DNA of 64,000 nucleotides, taken from NCBI RefSeq assembly GCF_003702045.1, contig NZ_RBTP01000066.1, forward strand, positions 133,819-197,818, given 5' to 3'. Of the stretch, positions 18,343 to 25,728 are shown piece after piece (positions within the stretch are counted from its first letter, which is position 1; each line of letters begins with the position of its first letter). This DNA is from Pseudomonas viridiflava. GTDB lineage: Bacteria > Pseudomonadota > Gammaproteobacteria > Pseudomonadales > Pseudomonadaceae. Under the pieces are notes generated by a model. The model saw nothing but the letters and a program-made list of their open reading frames with translations, made no database searches and was not told where the DNA came from. Position numbers and translations under genes: made by a program.

Positions 18343-18768
18343 TTCAGATCGTGCCCATGCTGTGCGCTCAGGGTCATACGCGTCTAACTGAGTGACTACA
18401 AAACCCGAGGGAGCGAGCTTGCTCGCGAAGGCTGCGTTTCAAACGCTGAATGTTCAGCGGATGCACCGGCCTATTCGTGAGCAAGCTCATTCCCACAGGG
18501 TGATGCGCTCATCCAACCATCAGGGTTTTGGCACGTGCGTGGAACGCTCAGGTGCGCACCATCGCCGTGCGTGTTTTCACCAAACACTGCTCCGGTATAA
18601 CGCACCGCCTTTCAGATCCACCCGCAACACCCCGCAAACTCGCACTCATCCTCAGGATGGAGTATTAATTGCTTACATCGCTTCCCACAGTCGTTTGAAC
18701 CGGGACGTCACCGGTTCGGCCGAAAGACCACGTCCGACGCGAGCAGCGGGACGTCATGGAGAATCTGT
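18343..18768. other. Intergenic gap between aldehyde dehydrogenase and eutB
   Basis: 426 bp without a credible gene. The left part holds a REPIN (18407-18498). The remainder up to eutB shows no clear promoter or ORF to me. In P. aeruginosa I recall a permease gene (eat) between these two genes; nothing like it is here. Confidence 0.6.
18407..18498. repeat. REPIN (inverted REP pair)
   Basis: The left unit gagggagcgagcttgctcgc and the right unit tcgtgagcaagctcattccc form an inverted pair separated by about 40 bp. This is the well-known P. syringae/P. fluorescens gagcttgctcgcg-type REP, different in sequence from the one at 14162. Confidence 0.8.
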
Positions 18769-20163
18769 ATGGCGAGCTTTTCTCATTCTGTCGGCGCGCA
18801 GACGTACCGCTTCGACAGCCTCAAAGAAGTCATGGCCAAGGCCAGTCCTGCGCGTTCCGGTGATTTTCTGGCCGACGTCGCAGCGCAGAACGACGGTGAG
18901 CGTGTAGCTGCGCAAATGGCGCTGGCAAACATTGCGCTCAAGCATTTTCTCGAAGAAGCGCTGATCCCCTACGAAGACGACGAAGTCACGCGCCTGATCA
19001 TCGATACCCACGACGCCCTTGCGTTCGCGCCGGTCAGCCACCTCACGGTCGGCGGATTTCGCGACTGGCTGCTGAGCGATCAGGCCGACGAAACCAGTTT
19101 GCGGGCGCTGGCTCCAGGGCTGACTCCGGAAATGGCGGCCGCCGTTTCCAAGATCATGCGCGTGCAGGATTTGGTGCTGGTGGCGCAGAAGATTCGCGTC
19201 GTCACCCGTTTTCGCAACACCATTGGCCTGCGCGGTCGCCTGTCGACTCGCCTGCAACCCAATCACCCGACCGACGACCCTTCCGGCATCGCAGCCAGCG
19301 TGCTGGACGGCCTGCTGTACGGCAATGGCGACGCCATGATCGGCATCAACCCGGCCACCGACAGCACGTCGTCGATCATCGCCCTGCTGGAAATGCTCGA
19401 CGCCATTGTGCAGCGCTACGAGATCCCGACGCAGTCCTGCGTGCTGACCCACGTTACAACTTCCATTGAAGTGATCAACCGTGGCGTACCAGTGGACCTG
19501 GTGTTTCAGTCGATCACAGGCACCGAAGCCGCCAACGCCAGTTTCGGCATCAATTTGCAACTGCTGCAAGAAGGCTACGAAGCAGGCCTGAGCCTCAACC
19601 GGGGCACCCTCGGGCAGAACCTGATGTATTTCGAAACAGGACAAGGCAGCGCACTGTCGGCCAATGCACATCATGGTGTCGATCAACAAACCTGCGAAAC
19701 CCGCGCCTACGCCGTTGCCCGACACTTCAACCCGTTTCTGGTCAACACGGTGGTCGGCTTCATCGGCCCGGAGTACCTGTACAACGGCAAACAGATCATC
19801 CGCGCCGGGCTTGAAGACCACTTTTGCGGCAAATTGCTGGGCGTGCCGATGGGCTGCGATATCTGTTACACCAACCATGCCGAAGCCGATCAGGACGACA
19901 TGGACACGCTGCTTACGCTGCTGGGCGTTGCCGGGATCAACTTCATAATGGGCATCCCCGGCTCCGACGACATCATGCTCAACTACCAGACCACCTCCTT
20001 CCACGACGCGCTGTACGCCCGCCAGAGTCTGGGATTGCGTCCGGCACCGGAGTACGAAGCGTGGCTGGAAAAAATGGGCATCTTCACGCAGGCCGACGGA
20101 CGCGTGCGCTTCGGCGACAGCCTGCCGCCTGCGTTCCGTCACGCCCTGGCGCATCTGGCATGA
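18769..20163 (+). CDS. eutB: Ethanolamine ammonia-lyase large subunit
   Basis: Catalytic subunit of adenosylcobalamin-dependent ethanolamine ammonia-lyase, which converts ethanolamine to acetaldehyde and ammonia. The 464 residues match the family length. Characteristic segments are YGNGDAMIGINPATDS, SCVLTHVTT, FQSITGTEAANASFGIN and GIPGSDDIMLNYQTTSFHD. A GGAGA site lies upstream of the ATG. It ends in an ATGA overlap with eutC. No microcompartment genes or reactivating factor are nearby, so this is the short, compartment-free pathway of pseudomonads. Confidence 0.97.
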   Translation: MASFSHSVGAQTYRFDSLKEVMAKASPARSGDFLADVAAQNDGERVAAQMALANIALKHFLEEALIPYEDDEVTRLIIDTHDALAFAPVSHLTVGGFRDWLLSDQADETSLRALAPGLTPEMAAAVSKIMRVQDLVLVAQKIRVVTRFRNTIGLRGRLSTRLQPNHPTDDPSGIAASVLDGLLYGNGDAMIGINPATDSTSSIIALLEMLDAIVQRYEIPTQSCVLTHVTTSIEVINRGVPVDLVFQSITGTEAANASFGINLQLLQEGYEAGLSLNRGTLGQNLMYFETGQGSALSANAHHGVDQQTCETRAYAVARHFNPFLVNTVVGFIGPEYLYNGKQIIRAGLEDHFCGKLLGVPMGCDICYTNHAEADQDDMDTLLTLLGVAGINFIMGIPGSDDIMLNYQTTSFHDALYARQSLGLRPAPEYEAWLEKMGIFTQADGRVRFGDSLPPAFRHALAHLA

Positions 20164-21035
20164 GCGAACCATCCATGAATGACCTGCCTATTGATGAGCG
20201 TCAAGACGCCACGCCACCCAATCCCTGGCTGGAATTGCGTCGTCTGACATCAGCGCGTATCGCCCTGGGTCGCACCGGCACCAGCCTGCCGACCTCGGCG
20301 CAACTGGACTTTCAATTTGCCCATGCACAAGCGCGTGATGCGGTGCATCTGGCATTCGATCACGCAGGCATCAGCGCTCAATTAGCTGAAAAAGGCCGCA
20401 ACACCCTGCTGCTGCACAGCGCAGCCGCCGACCGCGACAGCTACCTGCAACGCCCGGACCTTGGGCGACGCCTTGACGAAGAGTCTTCAAAACACTTGCG
20501 CGATTACGCCGCAGCTCACCCAGGCGGCCTTGATCTGGCGGTGGTGGTGGCGGACGGCTTGTCTGCGCTGGCGGTGCATCGCCATGCCGTGCCCTTTCTG
20601 GAGCGGCTTGAGGAACAGGCTGAAGCCCAAGGCTGGACGCTGTCACCGGTGATTCTGGTGGAACAGGGCCGCGTGGCCATCGCCGACGAAATCGGCGAAC
20701 TGCTCGGTGCGAAGATGGTGGTCATCCTGATCGGCGAACGCCCCGGCCTCAGTTCCCCCGACAGCCTTGGCTTGTACTTCACCTATGCCCCAAAGGTCGG
20801 GCTCAACGATGCACACCGCAATTGCATCTCGAACGTTCGTCTGGAGGGGCTGAGTTACGGCATGGCGGCCCACCGTCTGCTTTATCTGATGCGTGAAGCC
20901 TGCCGTCGTCAGGTGTCCGGGGTAAAACTCAAGGATGAAGCGGAGCTCAATACTGTGGAATCCACTGCTAGCGCCGATAACCCGAGCAAACGTACTGGCA
21001 ATTTCCTGCTCGCCGGCCCCGACGACCAGCATTAG
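20160..21035 (+). CDS. eutC: Ethanolamine ammonia-lyase small subunit
   Basis: Small subunit that with EutB binds adenosylcobalamin. The 291 residues include LTSARIALGRTGTSLPT, LAVVVADGLSALAVHRHA, VILIGERPGLSSPDSLG and the conserved CISNVRLEGLSYGMAAH. The first ATG (20160) overlaps the eutB stop by 4 bp; an ATG five codons later (MNDLPID) is possible. A much longer upstream-extended frame overlapping eutB is rejected. Together with eutB and the upstream aldehyde dehydrogenase it forms an ethanolamine-to-acetate route. Confidence 0.96.
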   Translation: MSEPSMNDLPIDERQDATPPNPWLELRRLTSARIALGRTGTSLPTSAQLDFQFAHAQARDAVHLAFDHAGISAQLAEKGRNTLLLHSAAADRDSYLQRPDLGRRLDEESSKHLRDYAAAHPGGLDLAVVVADGLSALAVHRHAVPFLERLEEQAEAQGWTLSPVILVEQGRVAIADEIGELLGAKMVVILIGERPGLSSPDSLGLYFTYAPKVGLNDAHRNCISNVRLEGLSYGMAAHRLLYLMREACRRQVSGVKLKDEAELNTVESTASADNPSKRTGNFLLAGPDDQH

Positions 21036-21120
21036 ATTGCGCTTTCTAAAGCCCTTGGGCAGCATCGCTGTGACCATCCTGGCGCACTGCATTAGCCCAT
21101 AGTGAAGTTGAGGCCCGACC

Positions 21121-21582
21121 ATGCGGATCATCCAAGCCACACTCGAACACCTGGACCTGCTCTGCCCGTTGTTCGTCAAATACCGTGAATTTTACGGCGA
21201 GTTGCCCTTCCCCGACTCGTCGCGGGACTTTCTGGAAAAGCGCCTGCGCCGCGAAGAGTCGGTGATCTATCTCGCGCTGGCGAAGGATGACGAGAACAAA
21301 TTGCTGGGCTTCTGCCAGCTCTACCCCAGCTACTCTTCGCTGTCGCTCAAGCGCGTGTGGATTCTCAACGATATCTACGTTGCCGAAGACGCCCGCAGAC
21401 AGCTGGTCGCCGACCACTTGATGAAAGAGGCCAAGAAGATGGCCAAGGAGACCCAGGCCGTGCGCATGCGCGTCTCCACCAGCAGCAACAACGAGGTGGC
21501 GCAAAAGGTCTATGAATCAATCGGCTTCAAGGAAGACAGCCAGTTCAAGAACTACGTGCTGCCGATCAACTCGGACCGTTGA
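21121..21582 (+). CDS. GNAT-family N-acetyltransferase
   Basis: A 153-residue GNAT acetyltransferase. LPFPDSSRDFLEKRL, KLLGFCQLYPSYSSLSLKRV, the acetyl-CoA site region IYVAEDARRQLVADHLM and the end AQKVYESIGFKEDSQFKNYV fit the fold. The substrate cannot be predicted. It follows eutC by 85 bp on the same strand; a gene of this kind sits beside eutC in other pseudomonads as far as I recall, but no functional link to ethanolamine use is shown. Confidence 0.87.
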   Translation: MRIIQATLEHLDLLCPLFVKYREFYGELPFPDSSRDFLEKRLRREESVIYLALAKDDENKLLGFCQLYPSYSSLSLKRVWILNDIYVAEDARRQLVADHLMKEAKKMAKETQAVRMRVSTSSNNEVAQKVYESIGFKEDSQFKNYVLPINSDR

Positions 21583-21771
21583 TTGACTCGGCGAGTGGAC
21601 CGGCATTGCCCGTGCTTGCTCGCTGACATCTCTCTTTCGCAACAGTTGTAACATCTCTGTTCAAAGCAGAGGGCACTCTGTCGGCATTCTCCTTCTATAA
21701 TGCCGCGCGTACTGCACACGTCGTTTCTTCCGCATGCGACCCGGCTCAGGGTTCTCGCCTCAGGTGCTTCA

Positions 21772-22419
21772 ATGGAATTCAACCCGCTCGACCTCATCCT
21801 GCATCTCGATGTTTATCTCGACATGCTGGTGACCAACTATGGCACCTGGATCTACGCCATTCTGTTCCTGGTGATCTTCTGTGAAACCGGGCTGGTGATC
21901 ATGCCGTTCCTGCCGGGCGATTCCTTGCTGTTTATCGCAGGCGCGGTGGCAGCGGGTGGTGGCATGGACCCGGTCCTGCTGGCCGGACTGCTGATGCTGG
22001 CGGCGATTCTGGGTGACAGCACCAACTACGTCATTGGACGCACGGCAGGTGAAAAGCTGTTCAGCAACCCGAGGTCGAAGATTTTCCGCCGCGACTACCT
22101 GCTGCGCACTCAGGCGTTCTACGAGCGTCATGGCGGCAAGACCGTCACGCTGGCGCGCTTTCTGCCCATCATCCGCACCTTTGCGCCCTTCGTAGCAGGC
22201 GTCGGCCGCATGAATTATCCACGCTTCGTCGGCTTCAGCATGCTGGGCTCGGTGCTATGGGTCGGCAGTCTTGTCACGCTGGGCTTCTTCTTCGGCAACG
22301 TACCGTTCATCAAGCAAAACCTGACGTTCCTGGTGCTGGCGATCATCGTGCTTTCGCTGCTGCCGATGATCATCGGTGTCGTTCGCAGCCGCACGGGCCG
22401 CTCCGTCGACGTCAGCTGA
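21772..22419 (+). CDS. DedA-family membrane protein
   Basis: A 215-residue DedA/VTT membrane protein, a family implicated in membrane homeostasis and recycling of undecaprenyl phosphate or phospholipid scrambling. Seen: FCETGLVIMPFLPGDSLLFI, the acidic site typical of the family; GDSTNYVIGR; and the signature FLPIIRTFAPFVAGVGRM. The ATG at 21772 is chosen (MEFNPLDL); the track extends further upstream into a region with a TATAAT at 21696-21701 that could be its -10. It is followed by mtfA within 4 bp. Confidence 0.92.
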   Translation: MEFNPLDLILHLDVYLDMLVTNYGTWIYAILFLVIFCETGLVIMPFLPGDSLLFIAGAVAAGGGMDPVLLAGLLMLAAILGDSTNYVIGRTAGEKLFSNPRSKIFRRDYLLRTQAFYERHGGKTVTLARFLPIIRTFAPFVAGVGRMNYPRFVGFSMLGSVLWVGSLVTLGFFFGNVPFIKQNLTFLVLAIIVLSLLPMIIGVVRSRTGRSVDVS

Positions 22420-22422
22420 CAC

Positions 22423-23235
22423 ATGTGGTCGTTCCGCAACTGGCGCAGGCAACGCACGCTGGCGAACAATCCGGTTTCCGCCGAATTATGGAACACCGTT
22501 CGCCAGCATCTGCCGATCCTTGACGGGCTAAGCGCCGAGCAGCAAGCACAGCTTCGAGATGCCTGCGTGCTGTTTCTGCACGACAAGCACCTCACCGCGC
22601 TACCGGGTGTGGAACTGACTGACGAGCACCGGCTGATCCTAGCGGCCCAGGCGCAACTGCCGCTGCTTAACTTGGGCGACCTGAACTGGTATCAGGGCTT
22701 TCACGAGATCGTTCTCTACCCTGACGACTTCGTCAGCCCGCAGCGTCATCGCGATGCCAGCGGTATCGAGCACGAATGGGACGGCGAACACAGCGGCGAG
22801 GCCTGGCTGCAAGGCCCGGTGATTCTGGCCTGGCCGGGCGTTGTGTCGAGCGGCAGCTGGGACGCCTACAACCTGGTGATTCACGAGTTGGCGCACAAGC
22901 TCGACATGCTCAATGGCGACGCCAACGGCCTGCCGCCGCTGCACAGCGACATGCGCATCACCGACTGGGCGAGCGCCATGCAAAGCGCCTTTGACGACCT
23001 CAATCGCCAGCTCGACCTGGATCCCGACGCCGAAACCGCCCTCGACCCGTACGCCGCGCAAGACCCGGCCGAGTTCTTCGCCGTCACCAGTGAATACTTC
23101 TTCAGCGCCCCTGACCTGCTGCACGCCAGCTACCCCGCCGTTTACGAGCAACTCAAAGCCTTCTACCGCCAAGACCCTCTCGCCCGGCTGACCGTCCTGC
23201 TGGCGCAAGACCCGGCTTACAAGGACACCGACTGA
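22423..23235 (+). CDS. mtfA: Zinc metallopeptidase of the MtfA (M90) family
   Basis: A 270-residue cytosolic peptidase. The zinc motif HELAHK places His154, Glu155 and His158 in the active site, preceded by SSGSWDAYNLVIHE and followed by EFFAVTSEYFF with the third ligand region. MtfA in E. coli binds the repressor Mlc and controls glucose PTS uptake; pseudomonads use other glucose systems, so the target here is open. The start lies 3 bp after the dedA stop, suggesting an operon. Confidence 0.9.
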   Translation: MWSFRNWRRQRTLANNPVSAELWNTVRQHLPILDGLSAEQQAQLRDACVLFLHDKHLTALPGVELTDEHRLILAAQAQLPLLNLGDLNWYQGFHEIVLYPDDFVSPQRHRDASGIEHEWDGEHSGEAWLQGPVILAWPGVVSSGSWDAYNLVIHELAHKLDMLNGDANGLPPLHSDMRITDWASAMQSAFDDLNRQLDLDPDAETALDPYAAQDPAEFFAVTSEYFFSAPDLLHASYPAVYEQLKAFYRQDPLARLTVLLAQDPAYKDTD

Positions 23236-23252
23236 AGCTGCAAAGCCCATAC

Positions 23253-23282
23253 ATGGCAACCCAAACAGAATATGCCTATAAT
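23253..23282 (+). promoter_or_regulatory. Candidate sigma70 promoter of ppa
   Basis: ATGGCA at 23253-23258 and a perfect TATAAT at 23277-23282 are separated by 18 bp, in the short gap between mtfA and ppa. The -10 is strong and the -35 moderate. The predicted start lies about 55 bp before the ppa ATG. Confidence 0.5.
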
Positions 23283-23344
23283 CCGGACCACTTTTTGGCG
23301 GTTCGCGTCAAATTCTGTCTGGTCAACTACGGGGGCAAAGCCCA

Positions 23345-23872
23345 ATGAGCTACAGCAAGATTCCGGCGGGCAAAGACCTGCCGAACGACATCTACGTCGC
23401 GATCGAAATCCCGGCCAACCACGCGCCGATCAAGTACGAAATCGACAAAGACACCGACTGCCTGTTCGTTGATCGTTTCATGGCCACCCCAATGTTCTAC
23501 CCGGCCAACTACGGCTTCATCCCCAACACCCTGGCGGATGACGGCGATCCCCTCGACGTGCTGGTCGTGACCCCTTACCCGGTTTCCCCAGGTTCGGTCA
23601 TCCGCGCTCGTCCGGTCGGCATCCTGCACATGACCGACGACGGCGGCGGCGATGCCAAAGTCATCGCTGTTCCCCACGACAAGCTGTCGCAGCTGTACGT
23701 CGACGTCAAAGAGTACACCGACCTGCCAGCCCTGCTGCTTGAGCAGATCAAGCACTTCTTCGAGAACTACAAAGATCTCGAGAAAGGCAAGTGGGTCAAG
23801 ATCGAAGGCTGGGGCGACGCAGAAGCGGCCCGCGCTGAAATCACCAAATCGGTTGCAGCCTTCAAAGGCTGA
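23345..23872 (+). CDS. ppa: Inorganic pyrophosphatase (family I)
   Basis: Soluble Mg-dependent pyrophosphatase hydrolysing PPi to drive biosynthesis. At 175 residues it has the standard length. The active-site set is present: KYEIDKDT, FYPANYGFIPNTLADDGDP with the conserved Asp cluster, DVLVVTP, and KVIAVPHDK. The C-terminus has KHFFENYKDLEKGKWVKIEG. It has its own likely promoter and is followed by a 10-bp stem hairpin at 23890. Confidence 0.98.
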   Translation: MSYSKIPAGKDLPNDIYVAIEIPANHAPIKYEIDKDTDCLFVDRFMATPMFYPANYGFIPNTLADDGDPLDVLVVTPYPVSPGSVIRARPVGILHMTDDGGGDAKVIAVPHDKLSQLYVDVKEYTDLPALLLEQIKHFFENYKDLEKGKWVKIEGWGDAEAARAEITKSVAAFKG

Positions 23873-23889
23873 TTAACGGTTTGCTGTCG

Positions 23890-23912
23890 AGGCACCTGCG
23901 TTGCAGGTGCCT
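23890..23912 (+). terminator. Hairpin after ppa
   Basis: AGGCACCTGC, loop GTT, GCAGGTGCCT: a perfect 10-bp stem 18 bp after the ppa stop. There is no clear T-run after it, so it may be a weak terminator or an mRNA 3'-end stabiliser. Confidence 0.6.
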
Positions 23913-24208
23913 TGGCTATTACCTTCGCAAACACCTGTTTCACCTCACGTTCAGTCATCCCGCCCGCCTACCTCACGTTTCTTTCCCCGCATAACCTGAC
24001 TTTTTTTCGAACGCCCTGTTTAAAAATGCGCTCAGCAACCCTTTTCGATAAACATCCCGTTAACCCCCTTGTACCCGGCCTAAACGAAATCCATCGTGTT
24101 TAGCGAAAATCCGACGATTACGGAACATGCCTACACAACAATCTTCCCGTCTGTCATACCGCTCGCCGCACACCGCCCGCGACAACGCCGACATCAACAC
24201 CTCGTTCA

Positions 24209-24237
24209 TTTAAACGCTCCGGCCCCGCCAGTAAACT
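24209..24237 (+). promoter_or_regulatory. Promoter for a near-leaderless repressor mRNA
   Basis: TTTAAA at 24209-24214 and TAAACT at 24232-24237 are separated by exactly 17 bp. The repressor ATG begins only 7 bp after the -10, and no ribosome site is visible, so the transcript would start at or within a base or two of the ATG. Confidence 0.45.
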
Positions 24238-24244
24238 CGGCCCC

Positions 24245-24982
24245 ATGAATACATCAGGCGATCGACTCCGCATCCTTCTCAAAGAGTGCCACCTCACGGC
24301 GACTGATTTTGCTGCCAACCGCAAGATCACCCCGCAACACGTCAATAACTGGTTCAAGCGCGGCGTCCCGATGGCGCGTATTGACGAGGTGGCTGAACTA
24401 TTAACCGTCAACGCCCGCTGGCTGCGCACCGGCGAAGGGCCCAAACACCCCACCGACTCCGCCAATGAACACAACGGCGGCGACACTCGACTGATCGTCC
24501 ATCAGGATCAAGGAAGAAACATGCTACGTGGAGACGTGGAAATTCAGATCTTCAAGGAAATCGAATCCACTCATGGCGTCAGCAAAACCGTACTGGCCGA
24601 AGCGCCCGGACAAAAAATCCGCCTGCCCCTGCACGTTCTACAAACAATGGGCATCGACCCCAAAAACTGCCTGTGCGTCGCCATGGTCGGCAGCAGCATG
24701 GCCGACAAAATTCAGGACGGCTCGATCCTGGGTGTTGACCGCGAACTGACCCAAGTCATCGACGGCGAAATCTACGCACTGGAGCACGGCGGCATCCTGC
24801 GCGTACGCTACCTCTACCGCCTGCCCAACGGCGGCCTGCGCCTGCGCAGCCACAACGACGCCGAATACCCTGACGAAATCTTCAGCGCCGAAGACATCGA
24901 AGACGAACGCATCCGCATCCTCGGCTGGATCTTCTGGTGGTCCACCCTCAACAGCCGCCGCAACGCCATGCTGCTGCTCTGA
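24245..24982 (+). CDS. HTH / S24-type (phage CI- or PrtR-like) repressor
   Basis: A 245-residue regulator with an N-terminal HTH (about 5-65, including ITPQHVNNWFKRGVP) and a C-terminal LexA/CI-like S24 fold. The Ser of the autocleavage dyad is probably Ser151 in MVGSSM. The expected Lys in the VKxL position is replaced: the strand reads ILRVRYLYR, so Arg188 stands there. If that alignment is right, RecA-stimulated self-cleavage would be impaired. No ribosome site precedes the ATG. No phage or tailocin genes are adjacent, so its targets are unknown. Confidence 0.85.
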   Translation: MNTSGDRLRILLKECHLTATDFAANRKITPQHVNNWFKRGVPMARIDEVAELLTVNARWLRTGEGPKHPTDSANEHNGGDTRLIVHQDQGRNMLRGDVEIQIFKEIESTHGVSKTVLAEAPGQKIRLPLHVLQTMGIDPKNCLCVAMVGSSMADKIQDGSILGVDRELTQVIDGEIYALEHGGILRVRYLYRLPNGGLRLRSHNDAEYPDEIFSAEDIEDERIRILGWIFWWSTLNSRRNAMLLL

Positions 24983-25184
24983 CACAGGCGTGATGACACA
25001 TCAAGACTGGGCATCGGCGGCAAACATCAGTATGCTACCCGCCATCCAAAGCATCACCGCCCAGCGACGATGCCACAGCACGGCAGATGACGCATCTGCC
25101 CTGCTTCCTCATTAGCATTCCCTGCGAATGCACCTTTTGCAGGCGATTGCGGTTTACCAAAAATAAACCAAAATTGCCCACGAG

Positions 25185-25210
25185 AAGCCGGCCACAAGCC
25201 GGCTTTTTAA
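25185..25210. repeat. attL: left copy of the 26-bp island repeat
   Basis: The repeat spans 25185-25210 and matches 39273-39298 with one mismatch (G at 25191, A at 39279). The last 19 bases, ccacaagccggctttttaa, are identical. The sequence is itself a rho-independent terminator: AGCCGGC, loop CACAA, GCCGGCT, then a T-run. Confidence 0.75.
25186..25208 (+). terminator. Rho-independent terminator inside attL
   Basis: A perfect 7-bp stem AGCCGGC/GCCGGCT with loop CACAA is followed by TTTT. The hairpin is intact on this side; the right copy has one stem mismatch (AGCCGAC). Confidence 0.7.
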
Positions 25211-25317
25211 ATCCATTAACTATTGATTTTATTGGATATTTTTAGGGCGGCATGCCCAGCCCATATTACAGCCCACAACCAGGTCATACCTAAGGTAGCG
25301 TCTGTTAAACTGCCGCT

Positions 25318-25728
25318 ATGGATAGGCTTACTCCCGAACGCCGAAGCCGGCTCATGAGCCAGGTGGGCTCCAAAAATACCAAACCCGAGCTCGTCGTAAG
25401 ACGCTTGGTCTTTTCTATGGGTTACCGGTATCGTCTGCACTGCAAGACCTTGCCGGGCACACCTGACCTTGTCTTTCATGGTCGAAAAAAGGTTATTTTT
25501 GTCAACGGCTGCTTTTGGCATGGTCACTCAGGCTGTCGATACGGCCGTCTTCCAAAATCTCGCATCGCATTCTGGCAGGCGAAAATCGACCGTAATCGTG
25601 AGCGAGATGCCGAAAATATCGAAAAGCTTCAAACCATCGGTTGGCGAGTGCTTACCGTGTGGGGATGCGAGCTGAAAGAAATCGAAACGATGATGAGTAG
25701 GTTAAATGAATTCATACAAAGCGACTAA
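25318..25728 (+). CDS. vsr: Very short patch repair endonuclease Vsr
   Basis: A 136-residue mismatch endonuclease that nicks 5' of the T in T:G mismatches formed by deamination of 5-methylcytosine at the partner methylase's site. Seen: TPERRSRLMSQVGSKNTKPE at the N-terminus, the metal-binding Asp50 in LPGTPDLVF, and His68 in FVNGCFWHGHSGC, followed by KIDRNRERD. It overlaps the methyltransferase gene by 23 bp, the usual coupling. It is the first gene inside the left end of the island, with lower GC than the chromosome around it. Confidence 0.95.
   Translation: MDRLTPERRSRLMSQVGSKNTKPELVVRRLVFSMGYRYRLHCKTLPGTPDLVFHGRKKVIFVNGCFWHGHSGCRYGRLPKSRIAFWQAKIDRNRERDAENIEKLQTIGWRVLTVWGCELKEIETMMSRLNEFIQSD

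Larger units (their letters stand above)
23873..24244. other. Intergenic gap ppa - S24 repressor
   Basis: 372 bp with no credible ORF. It holds the hairpin at 23890-23912 and, at its right end, a promoter (24209-24237) placed directly before the repressor start. The middle is AT-richer than its neighbours and shows nothing else I can name. Confidence 0.6.
24983..25317. other. Intergenic stretch spanning the left island boundary
   Basis: 335 bp without a supported protein gene. The part to 25184 is host DNA that ends in an intact terminator hairpin (25186-25204), although the nearest upstream gene ends 200 bp earlier. The part after 25210 is AT-rich island DNA with two CAGCCCA motifs (25257-25275). 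I could not fold a tRNA on either strand. Confidence 0.6.

Noticed and set aside
18754..20172. A 472-codon open frame antisense to eutB
   Set aside because: Shadow of eutB, which has all family motifs; high GC at third positions opens the opposite frame.
24983..25184. tRNA gene as the integration target
   Set aside because: No T-loop GGTTC-type sequence, acceptor stem or CCA end could be found on either strand next to the 26-bp repeat, nor near the right copy.
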